Part shown: in pieces, positions 20,814-23,350 of the stretch
Position numbering within the stretch: position 1 is the stretch's first letter
Layout of the letters: the number at the start of each line of letters is the position of its first letter
Source: an uncultured Oscillospiraceae bacterium
GTDB taxonomy: Bacteria > Bacillota > Clostridia > Oscillospirales > Acutalibacteraceae
NCBI GenBank assembly: GCA_900544715.1
Contig: UQWL01000027.1
Span: 1 to 23,350, forward strand
Length of the DNA stretch: 23,350 bases
Direction: 5' to 3'
The notes under the pieces: model-generated
The model's database searches: none
What the model was told of the DNA's origin: nothing
The model's input: only the letters and a program-made list of their open reading frames with translations
Program-made: the position numbers and the translations under genes

Positions 20814-20916
20814 CCGGCCGGGCGCGGCCGGAGCGTTGCAGACAGAATTTGATGCGGTGAGCTGGCTGACGCCGCGCGGAAACAGGCTTTCCGTGCGGCG
20901 GCGGTGCGGCCACCGC
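20814..20916 (+). other. Three consecutive GC-rich hairpins between ftsL and the PBP gene
   Basis: The interval 20779-20972 holds no supported gene. It contains CCGGCCG/CGGCCGG around GGCG (20814-20831), a 12-bp stem GCCGCGCGGAAA with 20888-20899 around CAGGC, and GCGGTG/CACCGC around CGGC (20901-20916). None is followed by a T-run. They may be an RNA-stability or processing element, or a repeated intergenic sequence. Confidence 0.6.
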
Positions 20917-20972
20917 TGTTTCGATAAAAGCACGTTCATCCATGTAAATAGTTTGAAAGGATGATGATTTTC

Positions 20973-23267
20973 ATGAGCAAAAAACCATCGCGCCATATGG
21001 TGCAACGCGCTGTCGCCGTATTGGTGGCGCTGCTTCTTGGCGTTTTCGGGATGGATGTTGCGAGCCTGGTGCGGATTCAGCTGATTCAGGCGGATGAATA
21101 CCGGAGCAAGGCGGAAAGCCAGCAGCTCAGCGATACGGAGATTCAGCCGCAGCGCGGCCTGATCTACGACCGGAATAAAAAGGTGCTCGCTCAGAGTGCC
21201 AATGTCTGGCTCGTCTATATCAACCCCTCTAAAATTCCGAATGACAAGGTGCGTGAAGCGATTTCCGAGGGGCTGGCTGAGATCCTCGAAATGGATAAGG
21301 AAACGATCTTAAAAAAAACGCAGAAATCCAATTACGGCTATGTAGCGGTGAAAAAACAGGTAGAGAAGGAAATGAAGGATGCGGTCAGCGATTTTATTTC
21401 CAAGCACGATGATGCGCTTAAAAAAATCGATCAGAAAAATGTGCCCGACGATCAAAAGGACGCCTATTATGCCGAGATTATTTTTATCGATCCGGATGTA
21501 AAGCGTTACTACCCGAACTCACACCTTGCGTCCACCGTTTTGGGCTTCACCGGAGCGGACGGCGTGGGCCGGTGGGGGCTGGAGGCAAAATATAACGAAA
21601 CGCTCTCCGGCACGCCGGGGCGGATCCTGACGGCGAAAAATGCGGGCATGGACAGTATGGATACGCCGTATGAAACAACCTATGATGCCAAGCAGGGCAA
21701 TTCCCTCGTGCTTACGGTTGACGAAGTCATCCAATACTATTTGGAAAAGAGCCTCGATCAGGCGCGCGTGAATGCCCAGGCGAAAAGCGCCTATGGGATT
21801 GTGATGGATGTGCAGACCGGCGGCATCCTCGCCATGGCGACAAAGGGAGATTTTGATCCGAACGAGCCACACACCATTGCAGACAAGGAAACGGCGGAGA
21901 AGCTTGAAAAAATTACGAACCCGGAGGAAAAATACCAGGAGCTTACCAGCGCGCAGTATACGCAGTGGCGCAACCGCGCGATTACGGATACGTATGAACC
22001 GGGCTCTGTTTTCAAGGTGGTCACGGCGGCTGCGGCGGTGGAAGAAAACGTGATCCCGGAGAACTTCACCTACACCTGCACCGGCGTGATCAACGTGGCG
22101 GGCACAAAAATCCATTGCCACAAACGCGCGGGCCATGGCACGGAGGACTTCACCCATGGCTTAATGAATTCCTGTAACCCGTTCTTCATCACAGTCGGCC
22201 AGCATCTCGGCGCGGAGAAGTTCTATAAGTATTTCGAGGCCTTTGGCTTCACGGAGAAAACGGGCATTGACCTGCCCAGCGAAACCGCGCCGGTAGAAGG
22301 CCGCTCTTATCATACGCTCAAGCAACTCGGCATCGTAGAGCTTGCGAGCTCCTCCTTCGGCCAGACTTTTGAAACCACGGCGATTCAAATGCTGACGGCC
22401 GTCAACACCATTGCAAACGGCGGCAAAATGATGAAGCCCTATGTTGTTTCCTCCGTTTTGGATGAGGAGGGCAACACGATCTCTACCACACAGCCTACGG
22501 TGAAACGCCAGGTTATTTCAGAAAAGAGCGCGGCTAAGGTTGCGGATATGATGGAGCATGTCGTCTCTGAGGGCACCGGTAAAAACGCCTATGTGGCGGG
22601 CTTCCGCCTGGCGGGCAAAACCGGTACGTCTGAAAAGCTTGCAGGCGGCGGCAAAAAGGAAGGCAAATATGTCGCATCCTTCGTCTGCTTCGCTCCGGCG
22701 AACGATCCGAAAATCTCCATGCTGATCGTTATCGACGAGCCGGTTGGCCAGATCAACGGCGGCCAGATCGCAACGCCCGTTGCGGCGGAGGTGGCGGAGG
22801 CAACGCTCAATTATCTCAACGTGGACCCGCAGTATACCGCCAAAGAGCTTGCAGATCTCGGCGAGAAAACGCCGTCGGTCACGGGGCTGTCCGTCGCCAA
22901 AGCGCGCGAAGCGCTCAGTGGCTTCACCATCCGGACGGTCGGCGAAGGCAAAACGGTCGTCAGCCAGATGCCCGCCGAAGGGCAGCTTATCCCCAAAAAC
23001 GGCGTTGTCGTCCTCTACACAGATAAAACCTCCGAGAAGCGCAAGGTGACCGTGCCGGATCTGAGCAATAATCTGAGCGTGGCGGCAGCCAACCAGAAGG
23101 CGCTGGAATACGGCCTGAATCCGAAGATATTCGGGAACTCTTTGACCATGGGCGAATCTGTTTCCTATAAACAAAGCGTAGAAGCAGGCACGCAGGTTGA
23201 CGAGGGCACCGTAGTGACGATCTATTTCAAATCCAACGTGGGCGTCAACGACCTGGCGCAGGATTAA
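20973..23267 (+). CDS. ftsI: Class B penicillin-binding protein with two PASTA domains (septal transpeptidase)
   Basis: A 764-residue bitopic D,D-transpeptidase that cross-links septal peptidoglycan. One membrane segment (about 10-28) is followed by a dimerisation/pedestal region with RGLIYDRNKKVLA (61-73). The transpeptidase domain has Ser345 and Lys348 in GSVFK, Ser400 and Asn402 in NSCN, and KTGT at 549-552. Two PASTA domains (about 633-685 and 692-753) close the protein, ending NDLAQD. Direct placement after ftsL and two PASTA repeats match PbpB/FtsI; SpoVD, the sporulation paralogue usually next in the cluster, has one PASTA, but an identity as SpoVD cannot be excluded. ATG 20973 is chosen because AAAGGA (20956-20961) overlaps or crowds the in-frame ATGs at 20961 and 20964; it is 11 bases away, so the start is not certain. 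The stop codon lies inside a tandem repeat. Confidence 0.94.
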   Translation: MSKKPSRHMVQRAVAVLVALLLGVFGMDVASLVRIQLIQADEYRSKAESQQLSDTEIQPQRGLIYDRNKKVLAQSANVWLVYINPSKIPNDKVREAISEGLAEILEMDKETILKKTQKSNYGYVAVKKQVEKEMKDAVSDFISKHDDALKKIDQKNVPDDQKDAYYAEIIFIDPDVKRYYPNSHLASTVLGFTGADGVGRWGLEAKYNETLSGTPGRILTAKNAGMDSMDTPYETTYDAKQGNSLVLTVDEVIQYYLEKSLDQARVNAQAKSAYGIVMDVQTGGILAMATKGDFDPNEPHTIADKETAEKLEKITNPEEKYQELTSAQYTQWRNRAITDTYEPGSVFKVVTAAAAVEENVIPENFTYTCTGVINVAGTKIHCHKRAGHGTEDFTHGLMNSCNPFFITVGQHLGAEKFYKYFEAFGFTEKTGIDLPSETAPVEGRSYHTLKQLGIVELASSSFGQTFETTAIQMLTAVNTIANGGKMMKPYVVSSVLDEEGNTISTTQPTVKRQVISEKSAAKVADMMEHVVSEGTGKNAYVAGFRLAGKTGTSEKLAGGGKKEGKYVASFVCFAPANDPKISMLIVIDEPVGQINGGQIATPVAAEVAEATLNYLNVDPQYTAKELADLGEKTPSVTGLSVAKAREALSGFTIRTVGEGKTVVSQMPAEGQLIPKNGVVVLYTDKTSEKRKVTVPDLSNNLSVAAANQKALEYGLNPKIFGNSLTMGESVSYKQSVEAGTQVDEGTVVTIYFKSNVGVNDLAQD

Positions 23268-23350
23268 GACTGCGCCATGCGCAGGATTAAGACTGCGCCA
23301 TGCGCAGAGATTAAGACTGCGCCATGCGCAGAGATTAAGACTGCGCCATG
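23256..23350 (+). repeat. Tandem array of 23-24-base hairpin units at the right edge
   Basis: Four units of 23, 23, 24 and 24 bases start at 23256, 23279, 23302 and 23326, and the array runs off the window. Each contains GATTAAGACTGCGCCAT. At each unit junction CTGCGC-CAT-GCGCAG gives a perfect 6-bp stem with a 3-base loop. The first unit covers the last codons and the TAA stop of the PBP gene. There are no unique spacers, so it is not a CRISPR array. Confidence 0.85.

Noticed and set aside
23256..23350. Regular short repeats at the right edge as a CRISPR array
   Set aside because: The units are directly adjacent without unique spacers, and the first lies in the end of a coding sequence.

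Overview
The window looks like a chromosomal segment of a Gram-positive Clostridia-type bacterium (Bacillota), probably an Oscillospiraceae/Ruminococcaceae relative. The reasons are moderately GC-rich coding DNA, strong AGGAGG-type ribosome sites, frequent TTG and GTG starts, consensus TTGACA/TATAAT promoters 17 bases apart, and a mraZ-rsmH-ftsL-PBP division cluster with a PASTA-containing PBP. Assignment to a genus is not possible from sequence reading alone. There is no rRNA, tRNA, transposase or CRISPR array.

Layout. 1-315: two near-identical repeats about 113 bases apart, then a small XRE-type regulator (316-657). 690-813: two strong hairpin terminators between this gene and a convergent pair of ABC half-exporters (864-4638, minus strand), read from its own promoter near 4700. 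4639-5109: a gene-free stretch, AT-rich and then with a GC-rich foldable island. 5110-8223 (plus): a GtrA-like membrane protein and a cytosolic GH3 beta-glycosidase. 8306-10584 (minus): a polytopic DUF6020/GT-C-like membrane protein, translationally coupled to a 142-residue protein of unclear role. 10673-13223 (plus): a lipoprotein, a D-2-hydroxyacid dehydrogenase and a TIM-barrel sugar isomerase/epimerase, apparently one operon. 13241-13934: greA with a consensus promoter and its own terminator. 14175-14300: a 41-residue amphipathic peptide with an excellent ribosome site. 14383-16609 (minus): a FemX-like peptidoglycan aminoacyltransferase followed by a divergent alanine-racemase-family protein. 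16802-18242 (plus): a metallo-beta-lactamase-fold hydrolase and a DUF3221-like lipoprotein. 18431-23267 (plus): the start of the dcw cluster, namely mraZ with its own operator boxes, rsmH, ftsL and a class B PBP. The window ends in a tandem array of short hairpins that begins inside the last codons of the PBP gene.

Theme. Much of the window concerns the cell envelope: the FemX/racemase pair (cross-bridge chemistry), GtrA and DUF6020 (lipid-linked glycosyl transfer), and FtsL/PBP (septal peptidoglycan). The most interesting points are the racemase homologue in which the catalytic tyrosine is histidine, placed beside FemX; the orphan 41-residue peptide resembling beta-class phenol-soluble modulins in layout; N- and C-terminal extensions on MraZ and FtsL; phased MraZ-type boxes; and two genes (greA and the PBP gene) whose stop codons lie inside short tandem repeats.
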